DNA of 64,000 bases, from positions 11,222,278 to 11,286,277 of the forward strand of contig NC_134030.1 of NCBI RefSeq assembly GCF_964204645.1, written 5' to 3'. Shown here piece by piece: positions 46,810 to 56,682 of this stretch; within the stretch, counting starts at the first letter, position 1; each line of letters begins with the position of its first letter. Under the pieces are notes generated by a model that had not been told where the DNA came from, did not search any database, and saw nothing but the letters and a program-made list of their open reading frames with translations. Made by a program: the position numbers and the translations under genes. This DNA comes from Tubulanus polymorphus. Taxonomy: Eukaryota; Nemertea; Palaeonemertea; Tubulaniformes; Tubulanidae.

Positions 46810-47279
46810 ATGTCGCGTGCCCTCAGAACCGATCGATATACCAGCCCAGCCGCTAGGACACGACATTCAATAAAAAGACGGAAAGGCGAGGTCCAAAAGG
46901 TCACCTTGCACACCTCGTTCAAATCGCCCAGGCAAAGGCCCTGGAGGGAAAATTTTGACGGGCTTGTTAAAATCCTATTCAAGAACGTGCAGGACAAAAT
47001 TAGTTTTGAAAAGTAAACAAGATTTAAAAAAGAATCGAAAATACAAAGATTACTATATGCGTAGCTCCAAGTTGCGCACGGATAGGCTCCTTGAGTTGAA
47101 TATGAAGACAATATTGATAGAAATACCCACTGGTCATAAATTCAGAGTTACACCAACGGTCGTGTAGTTAGACGCGATGATGATACTAACCAGCAGTTTG
47201 ATTATGAAATGCCCGATCGCGGGCGCCGTCGTGGTCGCGGAGGTTACCGTGGTAGAGGTCTCCGAGGCATGTATTGATG
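46810..47279 (+). pseudogene. LINE 3 ORF1, C-terminal part
   Basis: Basic protein remnant: HTSFKSPRQRPWRENFDG, then (other frames) KLRTDRLLELNMKT and PTGHKFRVTPTVV. A frameshift near 47165 leads to the Arg/Gly end RGRRRGRGGYRGRGLRGMY and a stop at 47277. RG-rich tails bind RNA in many proteins. ORF2 follows within 30 bp. Confidence 0.55.
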
Positions 47280-47304
47280 TGCCACCCAGCCAGATGATAA
47301 CTCA

Positions 47305-48475
47305 TTGAAAATAGCCACTTGGAACATAAGTGGATGGACCAAGCTTAACTCTGCGTTAAGAGAGTCCATCTTAATCAACGAAAACTGTGATGTGTACTGT
47401 CTTACAGAAACTCATATGGATCACATTTTAATTGAAAATTTACTAAATGTGTCTGATTACTCGTGGTTTCCTTTTTCCAGGAGCCTGCGAAATAAACATG
47501 CGAAAGTAAAGGATGGAGGTGTCGGTTTATTAATACGAAACTCTTTGCTTGAATATTACGATTTAATTTTTGTAGATAAAACTTTTGTCACATTTTATTG
47601 CACAAATATATAAGTTAAGTGATAGTGATATTATACTTCTCTGTGGAGACTTCAATGCCAGAACAGGGACGATACCAGATGATAGTGACGATTCCGAAAT
47701 CCCACAAAGAGTGTACCTTGACAAAACTAGTTGAATTTCTAAAGGACACTAACTTTTGAGTATTAAATGGAAGATTAACTCCGGGTAATGATATTTACAC
47801 ATGTATTAATGCACGGGGCAAATCTGTAGTTGACCATTGCTGTACCCACTGATAACTCTTATTGTAAGCATTTTAATGTATATCCTAGCAGAAAGAGCTA
47901 ATTGTGCTCATTTAATCAGCAGTAAAAGTAGATTACCAGATCATTCTCTGATTTGCGTCGAAGTGGAAGTATCTGAGTTTCAAAAAATATTTCACTCAGC
48001 TGAATGGAGATGCCACGTTGAAAGATCGCCTAAAACTAAAAGGTACTATTTTAATGAAATCCCAGCTGAATTCATGACCAACGACTTATTCCGAAATGCT
48101 ATTAATATTATTATTCAACGGTTGGAAGATTTACGGAAAAACCAAGCTGAATTTGATAATTTATACACATAATTTACGTAAACTATTACAAATGAGATGG
48201 ATTCGTATCTAGACATCAAAAAGGTATCACAGAAATCCACGCGGAAAAAATTTAAGTCTTATAAACCTTACTGGTGTGAGGAATTAAGTGTTGCATGGAA
48301 ATCTGTTTTTAACTAAAAGCCATGAAAAAAGCTGGTTTAAAGGATAAGAAAACCCAGCACTCTGAATATATCCTCTTCAGACATCGACAGACCTTATAGT
48401 TTGCTGCTTAGTATTTTCAGGTCACAAGAAATTACAATTTATTACAAATTCTATCGAATAGAAAACACAGCGCTC
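47305..48475 (+). pseudogene. LINE 3 ORF2, endonuclease domain
   Basis: An AP-endonuclease-like start KIATWNISGWTKLN is followed by CDVYCLTETHMD (catalytic Glu) and KDGGVGLLIRNSLLE. After a shift come LCGDFNARTGTIPDD (about 47638) and LPDHSLICVEVEV (catalytic Asp-His). A linker with KPYWCEELSVAWKS runs to about 48475. It has several stops and shifts. RT follows at 49046 after an unrelated 570-bp stretch. Confidence 0.8.
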
Positions 48476-49045
48476 ATCTTCTGCTACGATGATTCAACCT
48501 ATTTTCATGTCAAACGTTCACGCGTTACAGCATCACGGTACGAGCTTGTGTGTGTGTGGTGTAGCACTCCGCGTGCATGTGGAGGCCTCGTGTAAGTGAA
48601 TATTCGCTTACACGTCAATGTCAATCAAAACAATCACCGGGTATTAAAATTAAACAATACCTATGGCAGATGAGTGAAATAATTACATCCTCACCAGCAT
48701 TGAGCATTTGAAATCGGCACGTATACGGCACCTAGTCCAATGAAACGTACGCCATTGTATGGCTTTCCAATAATTATTTTAGTAGCGCTGGAATTCCCCG
48801 TATATCCCAAAAACAGCCAATCACATTCGCTCGTAGAGACGACGCCCCCAATCGAGGTCATTGCAATTTTATACGCGAGAGCTAAGAATTTTCCCGCCAA
48901 AAACAGTTTTTCGTAGAATTTTAACTCAGTTGACCATGTCATCGACGGAGGTTCGCCATGTCTTATATCGCATCGATTATACGTCGTTTAAGCCGAGAAC
49001 CAATGAAACAAATGCTCACATAAAAAAAACGTACCACGATTTTAA
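48476..49045. other. Unassigned insert in LINE 3
   Basis: Separates the linker and RT parts of LINE 3. No TIR or ORF was found. A 26-bp near-palindrome CGTGTAAGTGAA/TATTCGCTTACACG lies at 48589-48614. Confidence 0.45.
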
Positions 49046-49383
49046 ATGAATTGGCTCAATGCCAACATCATAACGCTGACAAAGGTAAACCAAAAACGTA
49101 AAACACCGGGTATCGATAATATCCCGAATGAAGTACTTCAAAACGAAACGGTCATTCAATGTTTGGTTTCACTCTTTAATTTTTGTTTCAATAACCATAC
49201 CGTTCCCCATACCAAAAGGCTCAACCAAAGATCCTTATATTCCTTTTAACTATAGGGGCATAGCTTTATTATCGTGTGATGGGAAATGGTATTCATGTGT
49301 ACTAAATCGCCGCATTGTGAATTATTGCGAAACTAAAATGGACTTCTCTCTGACTGTCAGAATGGCTTTCGTAAAGGGAGACC
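49046..49383 (+). pseudogene. LINE 3 RT, first motifs
   Basis: KTPGIDNIPNEVLQNE, then (shifted) IPKGSTKDPYIPFNYRG, IALLSCDGKWYS and NGFRKG. These are RT motifs 0-2. The homology stops at 49383 where GC-rich Penelope-like sequence begins and picks up again at 52745. Confidence 0.8.
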
Positions 49384-49573
49384 TCTTCCCCTTCTCATTT
49401 CAGGTCACACCACCAGGAGGCACCCACGGAGCCGAAGACTCGTCCGCCGCCGAGACCGAGCCGGAAGATTCGACAGCCCGCGACGCCGAGGACGCCTGCA
49501 CTAACCGCAGCTGCGCCCGCCGCGCCCACAGCGCCTCCTTTTTCTAATTCCAGGTCACCGAGAAGCTACGCGG

Positions 49574-50260
49574 ATGTCACCAGGACGCCACCAACCAGAA
49601 TGGCGCCAACACCAAGAAGTCCGACGCCACCGAGAAGTCCGACGCCGCCGCCTTGAAACCCGACGCCGCCGCCGCAGAGAACGCCGACCGCACCAACCAG
49701 CAGTCCGATGCCGTCTCTCTGTGCTCTTTCAAGCTCTCCGTCTCATTACAGGTCACCAGGGCGCCTACTGCCAGCGCGAAGTCCGACGCCAACACCGAGA
49801 CCGACGGCGCCCCAGGAAATTTTGCCGTCATCCGAATACGGGTCGGAAGAAACAGGATTGGAGTCTGCCACCAACCCGGCGACCCATTCTGGTGATTGGT
49901 GACTCAAATCTGAGTAACATCACATCAAGCCGCCGTCCGGATGACGTCCAGATTGAGAGCTTCCCCGGCTGCAAGATGGCTCATCTCGCCGACCTGATCG
50001 ATGCTGTACCGGAGCGCCGAGATCGCCCGGATACGGTGATCATCAGCGTCGGAATCAACAACCGCGACAACAACTTCGAAGCGACCACCAGGAAGACTAC
50101 ACAGCGCCTGATCAACGCCGCAGTCAAAAAGTATCAGCACTCGTTCGTCCACTTCGTTCAACTCAACACGACCCGCGAACACCAGCAGTTCGCCCGGAAG
50201 TTCAACGAACTCCTCGAGAATCACGACGACGTCACCGCGGGTCCACTATTGGTGAGTTAA
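49574..50260 (+). CDS. SGNH/GDSL hydrolase-like ORF in the PLE
   Basis: A 228-residue open frame. An Arg-rich N-terminal half is followed by ILVIGDSNLSNI, whose GDSN (49898-49909) is the block I nucleophile motif of SGNH hydrolases. FPGCKMAHLADLI and TVIISVGINNRDN follow as block II/III-like parts. A helical C-terminus ends at TAGPLLVS. Some LINE ORF1 proteins carry esterase domains of this type; in a Penelope-like element I know of no standard example. Catalytic activity is not shown, and the expected C-terminal Asp-His pair was not located. The frame may continue through a 55-bp intron-like stretch (50252-50306). Confidence 0.6.
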   Translation: MSPGRHQPEWRQHQEVRRHREVRRRRLETRRRRRRERRPHQPAVRCRLSVLFQALRLITGHQGAYCQREVRRQHRDRRRPRKFCRHPNTGRKKQDWSLPPTRRPILVIGDSNLSNITSSRRPDDVQIESFPGCKMAHLADLIDAVPERRDRPDTVIISVGINNRDNNFEATTRKTTQRLINAAVKKYQHSFVHFVQLNTTREHQQFARKFNELLENHDDVTAGPLLVS

Positions 50261-50306
50261 ATCAACCGGAATTAACCAATGCTTCTCTGATTTCTTCCAT
50301 TTCCAG
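50252..50306 (+). other. Intron-like sequence in PLE
   Basis: A consensus donor GTGAGT is followed 49 nt later by the acceptor TTCTTCCATTTCCAG. Splicing here would remove the stop of the SGNH ORF, but the next exon would then read out of frame with the RT. A one-base change elsewhere or a two-ORF layout is needed. Confidence 0.4.
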
Positions 50307-50307
50307 G

Positions 50308-51780
50308 TCCGACGAACACGAAGAACCGGCACCAAACCAAGCGCGACTCGATCCGGTCACCGCTCTCGGGAGCCCGGTGGTCAACCTCACACGTTCACTC
50401 CGCCTAAGTCCGGCGCAACATCAGCTACTCCGAAAGGGCCTAACTTATTGCCCGACTCCAAAAATCGGTTCTGATGCCGCCGCGACCGAGCGCACCAAAG
50501 GAGTGTGCCGATTCAACCGGCTAGTGAAACTCGATCATCACTTCCGAGACAAACCGGACCGCGAGGCTCCGCGTTTCCGTCTGCCCAGCAGTTGGGCTCC
50601 GGATGAAATAGAACCAGTAATCGCCGAGTTCTGCAACGACGCGCACGAATTGGCTCAACAAACCAGGGATACGCGTCGCGTAAATGATAACCTCACTTAA
50701 CAGGAACGCGAAGCCCTCCAGCAGCTGCGTGACAACACTAATATTGTCATCAAAGCCGCCGATAAGGGTTCCGCCACGGTTATCATGGACCGCGACGACT
50801 ACGTCCACGAAGCCATGCGCCAACTAGCCGATCTCGAGTATTATCAGCCGCTGCAGCAACCGATCTTCGAACAGACCGGGGAAGAAATTTGCGAAATCAT
50901 CGAAAATATGGCTCGACGAAAAATCATCTCGCTAAAAACCGCCGAATATCTATTACCGCCCGATAATCCGAAACAGAGGCAGTTCTATCTGCTTCCCAAA
51001 ATCCATAAAGAACGCGAGAAGTGGACGGTACCCGATCGCGTACCGCCGGGGAGACCGATCGTCTCCGACTGCGGCTCCGAAACCTACGAAATTTCGGAAT
51101 GGATCGACTACTATTTGCAGCCGATCGCCCGCGGTCACCCGTCGTACGTCAAAGATACCAACCACTTTCTAGATATTTTGGCCGGTAAACAGTTTAGCGC
51201 CGATGCGTTACTCGTCACCATGGACATCGATTCGCTCTACACCAACATCCCCCACGAAGAGGGTATCGCCAGCATCCGACAAGCTCTCCGAGATAACCCA
51301 AACCCGGGACGCCCGGATGCCGAGCTGCTGAAACTACTCGAAATCAGCCTGAAGAAAAACGACTTTAACTTTAACGAAAACACATATTTACAGGTAAAAG
51401 GTACCGCAATGGGTAAGCGTTTTGCTCCTTCTTATGCCAATATCTTTGTAGCCGAATGGGAAAAAGAAGGTCTGTCCAGAAGCGAACTCCAACCATCGCT
51501 ATACGCTCGGTTCATCGACGACATCTACATAGTTTGGGAACACGGCCGCGAAACGTTGATGCAATTCATCGACGTCTTACAAACAGTGAGCCGATCCATC
51601 AAACTCAAGTTCGAAATCAGCGACACCAGCGTCAACTTCCTGGACGTAACCACTTTCAAAGGCCCGCGATTCGAGACAAGTGGTACAGTAGACACCAGAA
51701 AGTCTACTTCATACCAACCGATTCGCACCAATTACTACATCGATCTTCGTTTCACCCTAAACACACATTTTCCGGTATAG
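50308..51780 (+). pseudogene. PLE reverse transcriptase
   Basis: The N-terminal part has VVNLTRSLRLSPAQHQLL and KGLTYCPTPK, the usual PLE start, then KGVCRFNRLVKLDHHF. An in-frame TAA lies at 50698-50700. The RT core has NIVIKAADKGSATVIMDRD, QFYLLPKIHKE, GRPIVSDCGS, MDIDSLYTNIPHEEG, GTAMGKRFAPSYANIF and RFIDDIYIVWE, with catalytic FIDD at 51511-51522. NFLDVTTFKG is the thumb-side motif. A frameshift just before 51780 moves the next block (FHPKHTFSGIVKSQILLFRR) into another frame. One nonsense and few shifts mean moderate age. Confidence 0.85.
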
Positions 51781-52611
51781 TTAAAAGTCAAATTCTCCTG
51801 TTCCGGCGCATCTGCAATAACGATTCGGACCTACACGCAGCGCGAAGCTCTACGGCACCACGCCGAACGAGATCTACGAGAACAACAACGGACCAACGAA
51901 CCACCGAAAAAGCGTTTACCGCTTATCTTACCTCACTCCGAAGCCAACCGAACCCTAGCCCGTAACATCCGAACCAGATTTACGGAACTGGCTACGGCCA
52001 CCGGCCGGTCGGACGAGGTAACCACGGTCACCGCCTACACCAAGCACAAGAGTCTCAAAGATCTCCTAACTTCGTCGCAGCTCAAACCCACGGAGCCACC
52101 CCCTCCCCGAGTCCCCTCTTCACCGCATCGTAACAGAAATACTTCCGTTGTTTCCAATTCTTCTATTTCCAGGTCTACTCAAAGAACTCCGTCAACCCGA
52201 CGTCGAGGCACCAAGAAATGCAGAACACCGAGATGTCGTACGTGTCCACTCGTCCGAGAAACAACCGTTTGCCGCAGCCACAACAAAATGCACGCGATCC
52301 GCAGCACAATTAATTAAGCGACCCGTGAAATTGTATACTGCATCGAATGCACCAAGTGCAACATGCTGTACGTCGGCCAAACCGGAATGTCTCTACGAGA
52401 ACGCGTCACGCATCACGTCTCACGCATCAGAACGAAGAATTCGACCCCAGTCTCGGACCACTTCAACCAAGTCGACAACACCCGCGAACACTTTCGGGTG
52501 TACGGTCTCCAACACCTACCAGGCTCCACGAGACCGATCCGCGAAGCAGCCGAAGAAGACTGGATACGACGACTCGACACGAACACGCCCCAAGGCATGA
52601 ACGTCCCGTAG
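51765..52611 (+). pseudogene. PLE linker and GIY-YIG endonuclease
   Basis: After the RT come SGIVKSQILLFRRICN and TAYTKHKSLKDLL. The zinc-finger-like RTPRCRTCPLVRET and CRSHNKM follow. After a TAA at 52315-52317 comes the GIY-YIG nuclease: REIVYCIECTKCNMLYVG then QTGMSLRERVTHHVSRI, with the catalytic Arg in LRERV, then REAAEEDWIRRL and the natural end at 52611. GIY-YIG nucleases nick DNA to prime PLE insertion. Confidence 0.8.
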
Positions 52612-52744
52612 ACCACCTCACTACAACAATTAACTCTTACTACTTTTTTACAGGGATAACCCGCTGCCCGTGCACTAGTGGGGTCTCCAAACCTTCGGTT
52701 TGGTCCCCTAACCTCTATCTCTAAACCTAACCACTAGTCCCCTA

Positions 52745-52814
52745 TTCTTGAATCTTACCAAAGTGTTTCGATTTCATCGATCGCGACTTATTAATGCTCA
52801 AACTCGCACGACTA
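52745..52814 (+). pseudogene. LINE 3 RT motif 3 fragment
   Basis: Reads FLNLTK, shifts one base, then FDFIDRDLLMLKLAR, the RT motif containing the first catalytic Asp region. The next base pair is the TA target of the fold-back element. Confidence 0.75.
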
Positions 52815-53314
52815 CTGTCTGTCACACATGCTCTTCGTGCGACGTTTTGGTTCGTAATTTCGTTAATAATCGGTTGATCTGTAAATATTATGCATCAATT
52901 TGTTCAGTAAGGAATTTGCATTCAGAAATAAATCATGAACTGGCATAAATTTGTTTGTGTTTTCTTCTATCAGCGATAGTTTACCTAGCATACGCTCGCG
53001 TAATGCTGAAAAACGGCTTTTGTGGCCCGTCACGTGGCGCCACCTACTGTATTTTGATATGCTAATGAGCAGGTGATGACGTCACTGTAACGTTTCCGAG
53101 CGTCCGCGGAGCGGATTTTTCAGCATTACGCGAGCGTATGCCGAGTAAACTATCGCTCATAAATGAAAACAAAAACAACTTAAGTGAAAATTGTTGTTTA
53201 TTTCTGAATGCAAATTCCTCACTGAACAAATTGATGCTTAATAAAGGTAGATAAACCGATTATTAACGAAATTACGGACCAAAACGTCGCACGGAGAGTA
53301 GGTGTGACAGACAG
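52815..53314. mobile_element. TA-flanked fold-back element (500 bp)
   Basis: Inverted arms of about 205 bp (52815-53022, 53107-53314) have ends CTGTCTGTCACAC and GTGTGACAGACAG. They share GTGCGACGTTTTGGT, AATTTCGTTAATAATCGG and CATACGCTCGCGTAATGC. A TA flanks each side. Taking out the element and one TA rejoins the LINE 3 reading as Arg-Leu-Gly across motif 3. The loop holds GTCACGTGGCGCCACCTACT. Confidence 0.8.
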
Positions 53315-53316
53315 TA

Positions 53317-53468
53317 GGTATTAGCGGTGAATGTACTGGGCAATAAGTAGTTTATATCAAAACACGAAGTGTATCAAGCGAAGACCAGACTTCATTACTG
53401 GGTGTGTTCGACTGTGTCAACGGTGTTAGACAGGGAGATTCACTTTCTCCAAGTCTGGCTGCATTATT
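53317..53468 (+). pseudogene. LINE 3 RT motif 4 fragment
   Basis: GGTATTAGCGG resumes the LINE as GISG, then AISSLYQNTKC and, after a one-base shift, VFDCVNGVRQGDSLSPSL, the standard RT motif before the YADD block. It ends at 53468 where block A copy 2 begins. I do not see the LINE resume after block A. Confidence 0.75.
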
Positions 53469-53618
53469 AGGGTTTTCTGTTTCTTCACAGAAAACCCTAT
53501 TGAGATTCGAGTGATTATTATTAGGGTTTTCTGTTTCTTCACAGAAAACCCTATTGAAATTCGCGTGATTAGGGTTTTCTGTTGCTTCACAGAAAACCCT
53601 ATTGAAATTCGGGTGATT
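53469..53618 (+). repeat. Three tandem hairpin heads of block A
   Basis: AGGGTTTTCTG...CAGAAAACCCTATTG starts at 53469, 53523 and 53571 (units of 54 and 48 bp). Each unit ends GTGATT or GTGATTATTATT right before the next AGGG. The long minus-strand frame across it (repeating VFCEETENP) follows from the repeat. Confidence 0.85.
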
Positions 53619-54437
53619 ATTATTTTTTTTCCCCTTTTCCACATAGTTTTTGTTAAAAGTGTAAAGGCTTCCTTACCTTACCGCTGTGGCCAATCCGTAT
53701 GATATCCTTCAGCTCACTTCAATCTCCAGATACTGCATGGGAATTTTGATAAATCCACGTTATAAAGGCACTGTCGAGCCGTAAACATCGGAAATTTGGC
53801 TCTGTTCAATTAGAAGCCATGTTGTGTTTTCTTACCGATATTTCTCTCTTCTTTTCGAGGAAGAGCTATCGAATAATTCCCTCTCTTCTCCACAATCAAT
53901 TTCAAAGTCAATTTTATGAATTTATTGCTCAGCGGGTCCGAGTCCAAGAGTTTACGAGTCCGGCGTTCGCGTGTCTGACAGGTTTACGGGCATTTGTTTG
54001 TTACCTCTTTAATATTTTTGATTTCTTGTTATTCCGGTTATATTATTTAAGTATATTGCTGATCAGTTCATGTAACCAAAAGCGTCAATAAACCGACTTT
54101 GAATTGATCAAGTTTAAATCAAGGTCGTTGAGTCGCGGAAGGCTACTAGAATTACGTTCGGCATCAGACCACAATTAGGTTAGAAGCTCGAAGATGCGTA
54201 GGGCCGGACCCCAAAAATAGTACCTAGAGTGAAGAAGAGGTCCCCCATAAATGTAGCCATAATTTCTGCAAATGGGATAGGTAACGAATTTCGGTTATAT
54301 GTATGAAATCCATTGATCCTGAGAGACAGCTTGATGATGAAATAAGGGATTCCTTGGACTTTTTTTGCTTGGAGTAAGGGTACCAAACACGGTGGGGGAT
54401 TCCCTTAGATATTTGGCTCGGATGTACTGGCATACCT

Positions 54438-55284
54438 TAGTCAGTAACCTGTCTGTGGTTTAGTTTCACAATCGGATATTTTCACAAACCACAGTCAGGA
54501 ATGGGAAGGTCATTTTTGTATGAAATCTTCGTCAGCCAATCTGACTGACGAGTAATTTGCCTGGCATTTCATTGCCTCTTAAGATATCCGTCTAATTTTT
54601 GTTGTAATCGACGCACAACAGATTCGTTGTTTGTCTGATACCTATAACACCTCACCTGACGATCTTAATCCATGTGCAAATCGGCCGTAAAGTGAGAGTA
54701 AATTTCCGTCGGGTCAACAGCTGCCATTTTGAAAATTACTGGAGGTGCTGGCACCTGTGGACTGAGGCCAGGACAACAGCACAAACTAACGAAGCGAAAC
54801 GACGAAATTGAAAAAAATTAAGAAATCAACACTTATTCACATTTTTCTTTTACCAGAATTTATTATTTCATAATTTAATATGGAAAACCTGAAGATTTGA
54901 AATATAAGTTGGAAAACCATCAAAAATAAAAATTGTCGTTTCGTCTTGGAAGTTTTATATAAATCCTTGTAGGTCCCCTTGTCTTATCATGCCACATGTG
55001 CAATACAGAGAAATGGCGGCCAATGGCGAAATTGGTGGAGAAATTAATTAATTTCTCAAAATAATGTTGATTAACCACTCGAAACATACATAAAATTGGA
55101 TTATTTCGAAAGGTACCTGTGTTAGTTTGTGAATTAAGCCATTAATTGTGGACTGAATTGAATATAAAGTATATTTTTGAAGTGTTACTTTTTTCAACCG
55201 TGTTTTGGTCCTTGTCATCCCTAACGTTGGTATAAGCCCATCCGATTATAAAAAGCTTACCACCAACGATTAGGTAACTAACTA
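54438..55284. mobile_element. 847-bp TIR element with 9-bp target duplication
   Basis: Ends are TAGTCAGTAACCT and AGGTAACTAACTA, the start of imperfect TIRs of about 43 bp that also share ATCGGAT. The flanks are GGCATACCT on both sides (54429-54437, 55285-55293), present once in copy 1 (17449). A 9-bp duplication is usual for Mutator-like elements. No transposase frame, so non-autonomous. Confidence 0.8.
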
Positions 55285-55737
55285 GGCATACCTGTACTGG
55301 GATACCCCTCCTTTCTAAAGGTTTGATTATTTCAAAAGTTAGGTTGGGTATGTGGGGCGAAAACCACTTCAATGCGTAGCTAAGATGCTGGCCTATGAGC
55401 CATAAGCAGGATTTCCCCTGAATTTACGCGCTTATATATGAACTAAACTTCTCTCAAAATTTCTTGTTTTTACTATAGGATATAGAAGATTTTGGAATAG
55501 TGGTCTAAGCTCGTTCGTCTTCGTCTCAGAGAGAAAACAAACGACAGAAAAGTATCAGGTGATTATCCATAGCCTACAACGGTACACACAGTTGACAAAC
55601 AGTGTTAGGCCTGTGCCGGTTTGTGCGTACTGGGACTAAATATACTGGTTGGTCAGTTGGTTCGGTTGTGAAGTGTGGAAGCTAAGATTATAAGAAAGCC
55701 TACCGGTATTTATTTGTCTATAGGCCTATTATATAGA

Positions 55738-56070
55738 AGCCTATACCATTTTAAGTACGTAGTTGTTAACCGCACGAGACTGTACGGTGATCTCCACAGG
55801 TTAACCGCGTACGTGAGGTCCCTACTAAGACTATAATGCCATACGTGAGTTCCTAGTAGCCAATACCATTTTAAGTACGAAATTGTAACGCGTACGTGAC
55901 TGTACGGTGATATCCACAGGTTAACCGTACGTGAGTTCCCTACTAACGCCGTACGTGAGTTCCTAGTAGCCAATACCATTTTAAGTACGAAATTGTAACG
56001 CGTACGTGACTGTACGGTGATATCCACAGGTTAACCGTACGTGAGTTCCCTAAAAACGCTGTACGTGAGT
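55738..56070 (+). repeat. Minisatellite inside block A copy 2
   Basis: Same three units as 17883-18220. Confidence 0.85.
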
Positions 56071-56164
56071 TCCTATAATCTGCAAACGCGCATGCGTAAA
56101 AGAATAGAGTTTGGGTTAGGTGAGGCTAGGCTATTTGTAAATCAAATTTCATCGACCACCAGTT

Positions 56165-56240
56165 ACGTTCTGTGGCACAGTGGGTAAATCACTGGACTAC
56201 TACTGGATTTTTATTTCGTTTGGTTTCGAATCCCAATATT
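56165..56240 (+). promoter_or_regulatory. tRNA-like A and B boxes, copy 2
   Basis: TGGCACAGTGG (56173-56183) and GGTTTCGAATCCC (56222-56234), same spacing as in copy 1. Confidence 0.45.
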
Positions 56241-56682
56241 GCAAGTCTGAGCGTCAACGTACTCACATACGGCTAACCTGTAGAAATCACCGACCAGTCA
56301 CGTACAGGTAACAACAGCATTTTAAGTATTAAGTGAGTATGACAAGCCTACCATGCCTATGTACTACAAACACAACTTTTTCCCTCTCGTCGGCCTTACA
56401 GTGATGTTACTATAACTGGTGCAATTATAACATGGATAGGATTTGGTCAGGACTAGCCTAAATTCTAATTCAGTCTTTGTACTAATTCACTCGATAGGCC
56501 TATTTTTAAAACAATACAGTGAAGTATTCACACGCAGAAAGGCTAATTGATTTGAGCCATGTGATTAAATTTGGTCAGGCCTTCTATGACCTGCTGACAT
56601 TAATAGTCAAACCAAAACGTTCATGTGGTCACGGCTTGTATACCAGAAATCATTGTAGGCCTGTACATTTTGCTGTTCGTAG

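Larger units (their letters stand above)
49384..52744 (+). mobile_element. GC-rich Penelope-like element (PLE) inserted in LINE 3
   Basis: Clearly more GC-rich than all neighbouring DNA. In order: a low-complexity Ala/Arg/Asp-rich 5' part, an SGNH-hydrolase-like ORF, a PLE reverse transcriptase, a CxxC-type linker finger and a GIY-YIG endonuclease. The last two on one polyprotein define the Penelope family. The 3' end has the hairpin CCAAACC-TTC-GGTTTGG (52689-52705). LINE 3 RT motif 3 resumes at 52745, with about 25-30 residues of LINE missing, so insertion probably came with a small deletion. Confidence 0.75.

Noticed and set aside
53352-53642. Minus-strand frame repeating VFCEETENP
   Set aside because: It is only the complement of the three hairpin heads of block A.
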